From Weizmannia acidilactici (GTDB lineage Bacteria > Bacillota > Bacilli > Bacillales > Bacillaceae_C), in the NCBI RefSeq assembly GCF_008974185.1, contig NZ_BKZP01000009.1, forward strand, positions 39,575 to 103,574: a DNA stretch of 64,000 nt, written 5' to 3'. The translations under genes were made by a program, and so were the position numbers. Below are positions 9,412 through 18,105 of the stretch, piece after piece (the stretch's first letter is position 1; each line of letters starts with the position of its first letter). A model generated the notes under the pieces. It made no database searches. It had not been told where the DNA came from and saw only the letters and a program-made list of their open reading frames with translations.

Positions 9412-9607
9412 AAAATCCCCTCCTCGATAGTTTGATTATAACATATAAAAAGGGAAAACATGTGGCAGGGTTTTAAGGCGTATGTGTCAAGTTTTTCTCG
9501 ACATCGTTTAAAAATCAGTGATTTCCAGACACTCTCGTATAATAAGTTTCGATCCTACTAAATGAGTCAATATCCAGTTGAATGATTGTTCTTTGACAAG
9601 TGAATCT

Positions 9608-9641
9608 TTGATGTTTTCGGGGCGAGCCCCGAAAACATCAA
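9608..9641. repeat. Perfect 34-bp palindrome with 16-bp arms
   Basis: TTGATGTTTTCGGGGC at 9608-9623 is mirrored exactly at 9626-9641 with only GA between. No T-run follows on either strand, so it does not look like an ordinary terminator. It lies in the gene-poor stretch 9412-10452. Confidence 0.8.
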
Positions 9642-9837
9642 TTTGGGACTTGGGCGTTTCGTGATGTTCCTAGATAATGGTCTTAGGATCATTTGGGTTA
9701 ACGCTGAGAACACTCTGTAGCTTTGACTACTTAAAAAGTCTGCGTCCCCAGGTTTTTGCCCGACCTTCTAACCCGTAGGCTGTTCCTCCGGTGAACACTT
9801 TTTGTACACTTTTGGCTACCGCGCTTTGCTTGCTTCT

Positions 9838-10060
9838 CTGGATAAGGGCAATCCAAAAAGCCTTTAAACCGGGAATATGGGCACCTCTTTTTGATGATCG
9901 CGAAATTTACTCGCTTTCCGCAAGCGTCGCGAGCCTCCTCGCTTGTCCTTCAAACACACTGGGTCTCTTCTTGCTCGCTTTTCCCGCAGGAGTCTCAGGA
10001 ATTAGCGATCATCATGTATTCTCAGCCTTTTAAAGGATTTTGGGATTGCCCCTTATCCAG
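9838..10060. mobile_element. MITE-like nested inverted-repeat element, copy 1
   Basis: Outer arms of about 30 bp (GGATAAGGGCAATCC near 9841, mirrored with small changes ending at 10060) enclose an inner element at 9892-10014 whose ends TGATGATCGCG and CGATCATCA are inverted. The inner part closely matches 17101-17227 and includes TTTTCCCGCAGGAGTCTC. No transposase is encoded; it looks like a non-autonomous or dead palindromic element of a type common between Bacillaceae genes. Confidence 0.6.
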
Positions 10061-10332
10061 GTGAAGATATGAAAACCTAAAAATCTTGCTCAAATTCCCT
10101 ATTGCCTATGAAGTGCTTGTATACAGGCTGATCGATCCCTATTTTTCCCTCGAGAAATATTTTACACATACTTTGAAGACACACTGAAGATCAGGGCGTA
10201 TGGCTGCAAAAAAGTTTACAAAATAAAGATGAATAATAACACCAATTTGCAAGAAACCTTTACGATTAGGCCAAAAGGGTCCAAGGGAAATCCGCCTTCC
10301 AGTGTGTGAATGGGCAGGAATAAAATGCAGGT

Positions 10333-10349
10333 TGTAACAATATCTTACA
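10333..10349 (+). promoter_or_regulatory. TnrA/GlnR-type box upstream of an amino acid permease
   Basis: TGTAACAATATCTTACA fits the Bacillus TnrA consensus TGTNANAWWWTMTNACA at every position. It lies about 79 bp upstream of the predicted transcription start of the permease at 10453, implying nitrogen-responsive control. Confidence 0.7.
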
Positions 10350-10385
10350 ATGCTAAATTTTTAATAATTTAATTATATTTTTATA

Positions 10386-10413
10386 TTGATTAATTTTCAG
10401 TTAAAAGTATAAT
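10386..10413 (+). promoter_or_regulatory. Promoter of the permease at 10453
   Basis: TTGATT (10386-10391) and TATAAT (10408-10413) with a 16-bp spacer. Confidence 0.65.
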
Positions 10414-10452
10414 AGAAAATGTAATCATACTAATTTACTAGGAGGATACTAC

Positions 10453-11862
10453 ATGAGCATCTTTAAGACTAAAGCAATCACTCGTCTTGTAGAAGAAACG
10501 CAGGGCAAACAAGGGCTGAAAAAAGCGCTTAGCTCATTGGACCTTACATTGCTGGGAATCGGCGCCATTATCGGGACGGGTATTTTCGTCTTGACCGGTG
10601 TGGCTGCGGCGAACTATTCAGGGCCGGCACTCGTCATTTCCTTTATTTTATCCGGCCTCGCCTGCGCATTTGCCGCTCTTTGTTATGCGGAATTTGCGGC
10701 AATGGTGCCGGTAGCGGGAAGTGCTTATACTTACGGGTATGCGGCGCTCGGCGAGTTTTGGGCATGGGTGATCGGCTGGGATTTGATCCTGGAATACGGC
10801 GTTGCGGTTGCGGCCGTTGCGATCGGCTGGTCCGGTTACGCGGTAAACCTGCTGAATAACATCGGCATCCACCTGCCAAAAGCACTGACGCTTGCACCGA
10901 TGGACGGCGGCATCGTAAATCTGCCGGCAATCCTGATCATCGGCTTGATTGCATTGCTCCTGATTTCGGGCGTTAAAGAGACATCGCGTTTAAACGGCCT
11001 GATCGTCGGCATTAAAGTCGCAGTTGTATTATTGTTCATTGTACTGGCAGTCGGACATGTCAAACCGGTGAACTGGCATCCGTTCATGCCGTTCGGTTTC
11101 AAAGGCGTGATTTCCGGTGCCGCAGTGATTTTCTTTGCCTACATCGGATTTGACGCGGTATCGACAGCCGCGGAAGAAACGCGCAATCCGCAAAAGGATA
11201 TGCCGCGCGGAATTTTGTATTCGCTATTGATCTGTACGGTTCTGTATATCGTTGTTTCTGCCATTTTAACCGGGGTTGTAAAATACAGTATTTTCAGCAA
11301 ACCGGAAGCTGCTTCTGCCCCTGTTGCTTATGCGCTGCAGCAAATCGGCATCCACTGGGGAGCGGCACTTGTTTCCGTCGGGGCGATCTGCGGGATCACT
11401 TCCGTACTGCTTGTGATGATGTACGGGCAGACACGCGTATTATTTGCAATGTCACGCGACGGGCTTTTACCTAAAGTTTTCGGAAAAGTCAGTGAAAAAC
11501 ATAAAACGCCGGCAACTTCCACTATTCTTGTTGCGATTGTAACGGCTGTGACTGCAGGTTTTCTGCCAATCAATATCGTTGCAGAACTGACCAATATCGG
11601 TACTTTGGTTGCGTTCGTCATCGTATGCGCGGCTGTGATCGTTCTCCGCTACAAGCGCCCGGATCTTGAACGCCCGTTTAAAACGCCGTTCGTTCCGGTT
11701 GTTCCGGTCCTGGGGATTCTGGCCTGCGGCACATTGATTGCGGGGCTCCAGCCGGCAACGCTGATCCGCTTCGTTGTCTGGTTTGCAATCGGCATGGTCG
11801 TTTACTTCGCATATGGCTACAGGCACAGCGCACTGCAGCTTGAAACAAAAAAATCAGCTTGA
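10453..11862 (+). CDS. Amino acid permease of the cationic amino acid transporter group (YfnA/YhdG-like)
   Basis: A 469-residue APC-superfamily carrier with about 12 membrane helices. GIGAIIGTGIFVLTG is the helix-1 signature, and FFAYIGFDAVSTAAEETRNPQ in the middle is typical of the CAT/YfnA branch. The ATG at 10453 follows TAGGAGGA. It is monocistronic, with a terminator right after. A TnrA-type box upstream suggests it is used to scavenge amino acids as nitrogen source. The exact substrate cannot be read from sequence. Confidence 0.87.
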   Translation: MSIFKTKAITRLVEETQGKQGLKKALSSLDLTLLGIGAIIGTGIFVLTGVAAANYSGPALVISFILSGLACAFAALCYAEFAAMVPVAGSAYTYGYAALGEFWAWVIGWDLILEYGVAVAAVAIGWSGYAVNLLNNIGIHLPKALTLAPMDGGIVNLPAILIIGLIALLLISGVKETSRLNGLIVGIKVAVVLLFIVLAVGHVKPVNWHPFMPFGFKGVISGAAVIFFAYIGFDAVSTAAEETRNPQKDMPRGILYSLLICTVLYIVVSAILTGVVKYSIFSKPEAASAPVAYALQQIGIHWGAALVSVGAICGITSVLLVMMYGQTRVLFAMSRDGLLPKVFGKVSEKHKTPATSTILVAIVTAVTAGFLPINIVAELTNIGTLVAFVIVCAAVIVLRYKRPDLERPFKTPFVPVVPVLGILACGTLIAGLQPATLIRFVVWFAIGMVVYFAYGYRHSALQLETKKSA

Positions 11863-11885
11863 ATAGAAAATCAATAATAAAAAAT

Positions 11886-11914
11886 GGACAGCCTGTGTGG
11901 GCTGTCCGTTTTAC
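11886..11914 (+). terminator. Intrinsic terminator interrupted downstream by a group IIC intron
   Basis: GGACAGCC and GGGCTGTCC pair around TGTGT, followed by GTTTTACTG and then the intron 5' end. The T-tract appears to resume after the intron at 12522. Confidence 0.85.
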
Positions 11915-11916
11915 TG

Positions 11917-12521
11917 GTGCGCCTGGCATGGCTGCACGCTATAGGGTGAAAGTCCCGAATCGTGAAGGCAGTAGTAGCGATAGCTAACGCAAGGGTGTCC
12001 GTAGTTATGCGGAATCTGAAGGAAGCGGGCGGCAAACCTCCGATTCTTGAGGAACACGAACCTCATATAAGGCTAGGTATTACTGGATGAGCTTACCAGA
12101 CAAAGCAAAGTCCATACTGCCAAAGGTGATATAGAGTAAATGAGGCAGATAGGTGGAGGGAAATAGTCTTACCCGGTGATTGAAACGCCGACTCAGTTGG
12201 TAACCAGTCTAGTGATAGATTGATGAACAATCAGAAGTCAGCAGAGGTCATCGTACAAATAAGGTAGCTCCTCATTTGGAAGGACTGAACTGAACCATGT
12301 TCAATGAAGCAGATAATCCAAAGATGGACTTACTCAGTGGACAGAAACGGTGAATTTCGTGGGAGACATTGAGAGGGCTGAGAACTAAAGTGGTTTAAGG
12401 AGAGACAGAAAAGCATAACGGACAGTGAGACTACCCGACTGACTTCATGGAACTGCCGTATACGGAACCGTACGTGCGGTGGTGTGAGAGGACGGAGGTT
12501 AGTTATCTCCTCCTACTCGAT
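11917..12521 (+). mobile_element. ORF-less group IIC intron, copy 1
   Basis: The 605-nt element starts GTGCGCC and ends in CGAT. Domain I landmarks GGGTGAAAGTCCCGAA, AACGCAAGGGTGTCCG and GAAGGAAGCGGGCGGCAAAC correspond to the well studied Oceanobacillus group IIC intron. Domain V lies near 12450-12490. No reverse transcriptase is encoded, so mobility would need help in trans. It sits directly behind an intrinsic terminator, the classic IIC target. Its domain V has ACTGCC where copy 2 has ACCGCC, changing the CGC catalytic triad to TGC. It fills most of the gap 11863-12626. Confidence 0.9.
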
Positions 12522-12576
12522 TTTTTTTTGCAGTTTTTTTCCATTTGGTATGAAGTATGGTGAATATAATACAGAT

Positions 12577-12627
12577 TAAACACCCCCCGATTGCGCAAAT
12601 GCGTTCACTGCAATCGGGGGGGGTGTT
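12577..12627 (-). terminator. Intrinsic terminator of lutABC
   Basis: Near-perfect stem of about 16 bp (AACACCCCCCGATTGC with its mirror at 12610-12627). It overlaps the lutC stop codon, with TTTAAT following on the minus strand. Confidence 0.8.
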
Positions 12628-13346
12628 CACCTATCATTCACCACAAGATAAGCCGCTTTTACCGGGCCGTGGACGCCGACAATGAGGTTCATTTCGATAT
12701 CGGCGGAGTTGCTTGGCCCCGTAATAAAATTAATGCAAGACGGAACCGTTTCGCCGTTTTTGATTTTCTCACGGATTTGGATGGCGGCCTGCGTCATGCG
12801 CGGCACAATCGTACTTTTCGGCACAATTGCGATGTACGTTTTCGGCAGAAGGCTCACCGACCGGCCGCGTTCCTTGCTGCTGAACAGGACGACCGTGCCC
12901 GATTCGGCGAGTGTAATATCACTGAACGTAATGCCGACATTCGCCTTCTCGCAAAGTTTGATATTTTTTTCGCCGATGGCCGGGTCCCACACATGCACAT
13001 CCATCCCCATCTTTGGCCAGCCTTCTTGAATCAGCGGGGTTAAGCCGAATGTTTCGAACCGCTGATCATCCCAAAGCGAAACCGGCCCGCCGCCGTACAG
13101 TTCAACTACTTCATTCAGTTTTCCCGGCAAAGCCTTTACATCTGTTTCAAAAAAATCGACGTGGACGTTGAGCGACTGCTGCCTTAAAACTTCAAGCAGT
13201 TCTTCTTTGCTGGCCTGCGGCAACACTTCATATTGCGGCTTGTGCTTGTAATCCGGGCGTTTTACACCTGAAGCCATTGGTTTTCTGCCGAGCTTGCCTG
13301 CAATGTTCGCTAAAAATGCGTCCCGATTTTGGATGGTTCCGTTCAT
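12627..13346 (-). CDS. lutC: Lactate utilization protein C
   Basis: The third subunit of the LutABC L-lactate oxidation system, acting in the cytoplasm to convert lactate to pyruvate. It is 239 residues long, the family length. It contains GITFSDITLAESGTVVLFSS, a strongly conserved LutC/LldG block near residue 140, and FITGPSNSADIE near 212. AAGGAGG precedes ATG 13346. It begins 21 bp after the lutB stop, as last gene of a lutA-lutB-lutC operon. Confidence 0.94.
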   Translation of the reverse strand: MNGTIQNRDAFLANIAGKLGRKPMASGVKRPDYKHKPQYEVLPQASKEELLEVLRQQSLNVHVDFFETDVKALPGKLNEVVELYGGGPVSLWDDQRFETFGLTPLIQEGWPKMGMDVHVWDPAIGEKNIKLCEKANVGITFSDITLAESGTVVLFSSKERGRSVSLLPKTYIAIVPKSTIVPRMTQAAIQIREKIKNGETVPSCINFITGPSNSADIEMNLIVGVHGPVKAAYLVVNDR

Positions 13347-13367
13347 TTTGCTTGCCTCCTTACCCCC

Positions 13368-14789
13368 TTATTGATTTTCTTTTTTGCGTTTTTCAAACCA
13401 GTCGCGAAACGTTTCTTTGTTCGGCGCAGGGAAATCGCGCACATCGGTCCAAGGTTTCATCGGCCCCGGTCCTTTATGGATCGTATCATCCTTCAAAAGC
13501 GGGCGGACGACTTTAGAAGCAACTTTTGCCCCCATGCCGTAAAGCCCCGGTTTCGAAGCGCCGATTCCAAACGCCTTCATGAGCAGCCTTTCTGCAACCG
13601 GCGAACGTTTTTCTTTTTCCGCGATCACTTGGCGGTGTTTAATCAGCAGCTCGTGCAGCGGGATTTTGACCGGGCAGACTTCCGTGCAGGCGCCGCAAAG
13701 CGATGAAGCGTACGGGAGTTCTTTGTAGTTGTCGTAGCCGCCGAGCAGCGGGCTTAATACCGCGCCGATCGGGCCCGGATAAATCGAACCGTACGAATGG
13801 CCGCCGATATTCCGGTAGACCGGACAGACGTTGATGCAGGCCGCACAACGGATGCACTGCAGCACCGGCTGGAATTCGGTGCCGAGAATATCGGAACGCC
13901 CGTTGTCCACAATGACGAGATGGAATTCTTCCGGACCGTCGACATCGCCTTCTTCTTTCGGACCGGTAATTGTCGTAATATAGCTCGTCAGCCGCTGCCC
14001 GACCGCGCTTCTTGTCAGCAGGCTTACCAAAACCTCAAATTCTTCAAAAGTCGGGACAAGCCGTTCCATTCCCATGACGGCGATTTGCGTTTTCGGGAGC
14101 GTCGTGACCATGTCGGCATTCCCTTCATTCGTGACAAGGCCGACAGAACCGCTTTCGGCAATCGCAAAATTGCATCCCGTAATGCCGACTTCAGCGGATA
14201 AAAATTCTTTGCGCAGCACCTCACGCGCAAATTGGGCAAGTTCTTCCGGCTTTTCCGTCCCCGTGTAGCCCAACCGGTCCCTGAACACGTCCCGGATCTG
14301 TTCTTTGTTTTTATGTAAGGCAGGCGCGACGATGTGGGAAGGGTGGTCCTGCCCGACCTGTAAAATGTATTCGCCGAGGTCGGATTCCACCACAGTGCAA
14401 CCCGCTTCCTGGAGGTATTCATTCAAGCCGATTTCTTCTGTCACCATCGACTTCGATTTAATCACTTTTTTCGCGTTCTTTTTTTGCACGACTTCTTTGA
14501 TATATTGGCTTGCCTCATCAGCGGTCTGCGCAAAAAACACATGGCCTCCGCGTTTCGAAACATTTTCGCTTAATTGATAGAGATAATAGTCCAGATGGTT
14601 TAAGACGTGCTGGCGGATTTCTTCGCCGAGCGAGCGCCATTCTTCCCAGTTCCCCAGTTCATTGGCAGCCGCCAGCCGGTTTGTCTGGAGCCGCTCCTGG
14701 GCACTTCGGACGGCGCCCCGCATAAAATCGTCCCGGATGCCTTCTTCCACTCTACTTTTAAACTTTTGGTCACTGATCGATAAACCCAT
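13368..14789 (-). CDS. lutB: Lactate utilization iron-sulfur protein B
   Basis: A 473-residue iron-sulfur protein of the lactate oxidation complex. Two ferredoxin-like clusters are visible: [12 protein letters not shown] near residue 310 and CGACTEVCP near 363. The N-terminal part is the LutB/LldF domain ([19 protein letters not shown]). The ATG at 14789 is preferred over one 30 bp upstream because AAGGGGTG is correctly spaced from it. It sits 26 bp after lutA and 21 bp before lutC. Confidence 0.94.
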   Translation of the reverse strand: MGLSISDQKFKSRVEEGIRDDFMRGAVRSAQERLQTNRLAAANELGNWEEWRSLGEEIRQHVLNHLDYYLYQLSENVSKRGGHVFFAQTADEASQYIKEVVQKKNAKKVIKSKSMVTEEIGLNEYLQEAGCTVVESDLGEYILQVGQDHPSHIVAPALHKNKEQIRDVFRDRLGYTGTEKPEELAQFAREVLRKEFLSAEVGITGCNFAIAESGSVGLVTNEGNADMVTTLPKTQIAVMGMERLVPTFEEFEVLVSLLTRSAVGQRLTSYITTITGPKEEGDVDGPEEFHLVIVDNGRSDILGTEFQPVLQCIRCAACINVCPVYRNIGGHSYGSIYPGPIGAVLSPLLGGYDNYKELPYASSLCGACTEVCPVKIPLHELLIKHRQVIAEKEKRSPVAERLLMKAFGIGASKPGLYGMGAKVASKVVRPLLKDDTIHKGPGPMKPWTDVRDFPAPNKETFRDWFEKRKKENQ

Positions 14790-14815
14790 TTGTTTCACCC
14801 CTTTACCGTGTTTTT

Positions 14816-15535
14816 TCAATCCCTGCTGTTCAAGACTTCGGCAATATGCATGATTTTAATCGGTTTCCCTTTTCGCTGCATCCGGCCGCCGACGTTCATT
14901 AAACAGCCGCAGTCGCCGCCGATTAAATAGTCCGCGCCCGTTTCCTCAACATGTTCCACTTTTTCATCGACCATTTGCTCGGAGATTTCGCTCATTTTTA
15001 CGGAGAATGTGCCGCCGAATCCGCAGCATGTCAACGCGTTTGGCAGTGGGACAAATTCAAGGCCGCGTACATGTTTTAATAGTCTCATAGGCGCATCTTT
15101 CACGCCGAGCAGGCGCGTCATATGGCATGAAGGATGGTACGTGGCTTTGCCGTGCAGGCTTGCCCCGACATCTTCGACTTTTAAAACATCCACAAGGAAC
15201 TGCGTAAATTCATACGTTTTTTCCGCCAATGCTTTCGCTTTCGGCTCCCATTCCGGGTCTCCCGCGAAAATTTTCGGATATTCTTTGAACATATACGCGC
15301 ACGAGCCCGACGGTGAAACAACATAATCGGCGTCTTCAAACGTTCTCATCATTTGTTTCATCGCAGGCTTTGTGTCTTCCAAATAGCCGCTATTGTAGGA
15401 CGGCTGCCCGCAGCAGATCTGGCCTTTTGGAAAATCGACTTCACAGCCCTGCCTTTCCAGCACTTCCACCATTGCTTTCCCGACATCCGCTTTAAACATA
15501 TCGACAAGACAAGTGATGAACAAACTCACTTTCAC
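14816..15535 (-). CDS. lutA: Lactate utilization protein A (CCG-motif oxidoreductase subunit)
   Basis: First subunit of the lactate oxidation complex, 239 residues. Two cysteine-rich CCG motifs are present: [13 protein letters not shown] near residue 50 and [13 protein letters not shown] near 175. A GTG start at 15535 is chosen because the protein then opens [14 protein letters not shown], as in Bacillus LutA, and because AGAAGGTG precedes it. Upstream in-frame ATGs lack a ribosome binding site. Controlled by the promoter and LutR-type operator directly upstream. Confidence 0.93.
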   Translation of the reverse strand: MKVSLFITCLVDMFKADVGKAMVEVLERQGCEVDFPKGQICCGQPSYNSGYLEDTKPAMKQMMRTFEDADYVVSPSGSCAYMFKEYPKIFAGDPEWEPKAKALAEKTYEFTQFLVDVLKVEDVGASLHGKATYHPSCHMTRLLGVKDAPMRLLKHVRGLEFVPLPNALTCCGFGGTFSVKMSEISEQMVDEKVEHVEETGADYLIGGDCGCLMNVGGRMQRKGKPIKIMHIAEVLNSRD

Positions 15536-15564
15536 AGTTTTCACCTTCTTAAAAATTAGATAAA

Positions 15565-15575
15565 TCATCAGATGA
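15565..15575. promoter_or_regulatory. LutR-type operator of lutABC
   Basis: TCATCAGATGA matches the TCATC-N-GATGA motif described for the GntR-family regulator LutR of Bacillus subtilis. It lies just downstream of the -10 box, where binding would block transcription. No lutR gene is in the window. Confidence 0.7.
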
Positions 15576-15588
15576 TCGGATTTATATT

Positions 15589-15618
15589 ATTATACTCCTT
15601 ATAGTGAAAACTTGGCAA
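15589..15618 (-). promoter_or_regulatory. Promoter of lutABC
   Basis: On the minus strand TTGCCA (15618-15613) and TATAAT (15594-15589) with an 18-bp spacer. Confidence 0.65.
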
Positions 15619-15732
15619 TGAAAGAGTTTGCAAGAAATGAAACCCTTTTCTTTTTATTTTACCGTTTGAGAAAGTCTTGACCACTGAAAAACATTATACA
15701 ACATAAATGCTTTTTACGGAGGGGGTGGAACT

Positions 15733-16320
15733 ATGGTGACGTTGGAAAAACTTGTTGAACTGCCCGCCTTCAGCCGGATTGCGCTTGTTTCCGGGAAAGC
15801 GGGGATCAGCCGGGCGGTGGCGGGGGTCAATGTGACGGAGAGTGTGGACTGGGCGCAATTTTTCAAGCCGAACGAGCTGCTTGTCACGACTGGGATCAGC
15901 ATGGCAAATGATCCGGAAAAATTAACGGAGATGGTCAAATTTGCTTTCCAGCGGCATGCGGCTGGGATCGTCATCAATACGGGCCCTTATATTCCGGAAA
16001 TTCCGCTTAAGGTCTTTCAGTTCGCCGATGTGCATCATTTCCCTGTTTTTCAAATGCCTTGGGAACTCAGGGTTGCCGATTTGATCAAAATCACGGTGCA
16101 GTTTTTGATGATGGAACAACACAGGCAGACCCTCGCACAGCAAACCCTCGTGGAACTGCTTTTCAATCCGGGGTTGGATAAGGAGCATATCCAGAACTAA
16201 CTTTCCAAATTCGGTTTCGGGAAAAATGCGGATTACGGCATCATTGTATGCACCCAAAGAGATATGGAGCAGCCGGATATGCTGCCGTTTGCGCAAACGA
16301 TTGAACGCTTTAAAAGCAGG
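15733..16320 (+). pseudogene. PucR-family purine catabolism regulator, truncated
   Basis: Residues 1-155 form the PucR N-terminal domain: NVTESVDWAQFFKPNELLVTT is replaced here in style by GVNVTESVDWAQFFKPNELL, then GIVINTGPYIPEIP. An in-frame TAA at 16198-16200 interrupts it. The same frame then continues with protein-like sequence (YGIIVCTQRDMEQ) to about 16310, where it runs into hydantoinase-derived sequence. The GGDEF-like middle and C-terminal helix-turn-helix of a full PucR (about 500 residues) are missing. The start ATG has GGAGGGGG upstream. A dead gene created by nonsense mutation and deletion. Confidence 0.75.
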
Positions 16321-16816
16321 AATTCTGCAAACGCTCGGGTCAGACCAGTGCTCTTTTAACTTTAACGGAAAAAAACAGCTCGGGCGCAATTATTTTTCGA
16401 AAATTTCGAACGTCGGACCGTTTATTGAAGACCGGATCAGCATTCTCTTTTCTGAAGGTGTGAAAAAAGGCATCCTGACGTTAAACCGGTTTGTCGATAT
16501 TGTTTCCACCCAGCCGGCGAAACTGTTCGGCTTGTTCCCGGAGAAAGGAACGATTGCAGTAGGGGCAGATGCGGACCTGGTGATTTTTGATCCGGAAGTG
16601 AAGCGTGTGATTTCCGCGAGAACCCATCATATGAACGTAGACTACAGCGCATTTGAAGGGATGGAAATTATCGGGGAGCCGGTCTCCGTTTTATGCCGCG
16701 GAAATTTCGTTATCAAAGACAAACAGTTTGTCGGTGAACCGGGGAGCGGAAAATATCTCAAATGGAAAAAATTCAATGAAGGCATTTTACAGTTCCCGGC
16801 TGCAGCCACTGTATAA
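16320..16816 (+). pseudogene. D-hydantoinase/dihydropyrimidinase, C-terminal remnant
   Basis: The frame encodes LQTLGSDQCSFNFNG, then VGPFIEDRISILFSEGV, LNRFVDIVSTQPAKLFGLFP and KGTIAVGADADLVIFDP. These are ordered C-terminal blocks of cyclic amidohydrolases of the hydantoinase family, which open hydantoin or dihydropyrimidine rings. The N-terminal two thirds, including most metal ligands, are absent. The fragment is joined to the PucR remnant near 16310-16330, as expected if one deletion removed everything between the two genes. Confidence 0.78.
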
Positions 16817-16828
16817 AGGAGGAGGTTC

Positions 16829-17011
16829 ATGCGCGAATCAGAATTATTTAAACAAGAAAAATCCGAGATTGACATCTGCTCGAAAATGGATTTAAAATTT
16901 CGAAAGCGGTGGAAGATGTGTATGGGTCCGCTGTCACCTTTACAAAAAATAAAGGTTTTTCAATACTGCCGTACGCCGGAAGGAAGAAAATATTTTCCGC
17001 TAAAAATGTGA
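16829..17011 (+). pseudogene. Broken reading frame downstream of the hydantoinase remnant
   Basis: A good ribosome binding site (AAGGAGGAGG) precedes ATG 16829. The frame opens MRESELFKQEKSEIDICSK and then becomes basic and unlike a folded protein. Shifting frame gives more natural sequence (AVEDVYGSAVTFTKNKGF). This suggests the 5' end of the next gene of the former catabolic operon, frameshifted and truncated. Family not recognised. Confidence 0.4.
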
Positions 17012-17100
17012 TTGCAGGAATTAGAGGGAGCTGTCCCAAAAGTCAGTAGATTGACCAGTGGGCACCCCTTTTTTTATGTAAGGTAATGTTATCTGAGAAT

Positions 17101-17227
17101 GTTGATGATCGCGAAATTCAATCGCTTTCCGCACGTGCCGAGAGCCTCCTCGCTCGTCCCTCAGCACGAGGGGTCTCTTCTTGCTCGCTTTTCCCGCAGG
17201 AGTCTCGTGAATTTTGCGATCATCAAC
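17101..17227. mobile_element. Palindromic intergenic element, copy 2
   Basis: A 127-bp element with about 20-bp terminal inverted repeats (GTTGATGATCGCGAAATTCA and its near mirror at 17207-17227). It matches the inner part of 9838-10060 over its length, including GAGCCTCCTCGCT and CCCGCAGGAGTCTC. No coding capacity. It lies between the decayed catabolic locus and a group IIC intron. Confidence 0.65.
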
Positions 17228-17286
17228 GAGTCATATACAGAGAAAATGTAAAAAAACCGCCTTTCCATTATGATGCAAACATTGAA

Positions 17287-17316
17287 TGCCCGACAGCCTG
17301 GTGCTGCCGGGCTTTT
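17287..17316 (+). terminator. Hairpin terminator targeted by the second group IIC intron
   Basis: GCCCGACAGC and GCTGCCGGGC pair around CTGGT, followed by TTTTCTACG and then the intron 5' end. The gene it originally served is probably the decayed locus upstream. Confidence 0.65.
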
Positions 17317-17321
17317 CTACG

Positions 17322-17977
17322 GTGCGCCTAGCATGGCTGCACGCTATAGGGTGAAAGTCCCGAAACGCGAAGGCAGTAGTAGCGATAGCCTAACGCAAGG
17401 GTGTTCGTAGTGATGCGGAATCTGAAGGAAGCGGGCGGCAAACCTCCGATTCTTGAGGAACATGAACCTCATACAAGGCTAGGTATCATTGGATGAGCTT
17501 GCGTAACAAAGCAAAGTCCGTACTGCCAAAGGTGATACAGCGTAAATGAGGCAGATAGGTGGAGGGAAAGAGTGCAGTCTTACCCAGGGAGGTCTGACTG
17601 ATATGCCGACTCAGTTGGTAACTAACCTAGTGATAGGTTATTGAACAGTCAGAAGTCAGCAGAGGTCATAGTACAAATAAGGTAGTTCCTCATTTGGAAG
17701 GACTGAACCATGAAGGAGTGTGGAATAAACTCGAATTTCACTTTGTTCAATGAAGCAGACAATCCAAAGATGGACTTACTCAATGGATAGAAACGGTGAA
17801 TTCTGTGGGAGACATTGAGAGGGCTGAGAACTAAAGTGGTTTAAGGAGAGACAGAAAAGCATAACGGATAGTGAGATACCAAATCACTATCCGACTGACT
17901 TCATGGAACCGCCGTATACGGAACCGTACGTACGGTGGTGTGAGAGGACGGAGGTTAGTCACCTCCTCCTACTTGAT
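17322..17977 (+). mobile_element. ORF-less group IIC intron, copy 2
   Basis: The 656-nt element starts GTGCGCC and ends TTGAT. It is collinear with copy 1 through domain I (GGGTGAAAGTCCCGAA, GCGGGCGGCAAACCTCC), AAGTCAGCAGAGGTCATAG and domain V. It is about 50 nt longer, mostly in domain IV, where an open reading frame would normally lie. Domain V shows ACCGCC, so the CGC catalytic triad is intact. It again follows a terminator stem. No maturase gene is present in the window. Confidence 0.9.
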
Positions 17978-18105
17978 TGCCATATAACGGAAAAATCCCC
18001 ATATATTATTTATCCAATTAGCAATTTACCATTTTATCAAACTAAAGATATGCGTTAAAATAATATCATGAATTGAAATGAGAACAATCTAGAAGGTGGA
18101 CATAA

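Larger units (their letters stand above)
9412..10452. other. 1-kb gene-free interval
   Basis: No credible coding frame, judged by lack of ribosome binding sites and recognisable protein. It holds the 34-bp palindrome, the nested inverted-repeat element and the TnrA-type box and promoter of the following permease. The remainder looks like decayed mobile DNA. Confidence 0.6.

Noticed and set aside
17020..17060. GGAGCTGTCCCAAAAGTC as a possible insertion-sequence end
   Set aside because: Similar GCTGTCCC strings occur near several terminators and arrays in this window, and no partner end or transposase is visible.
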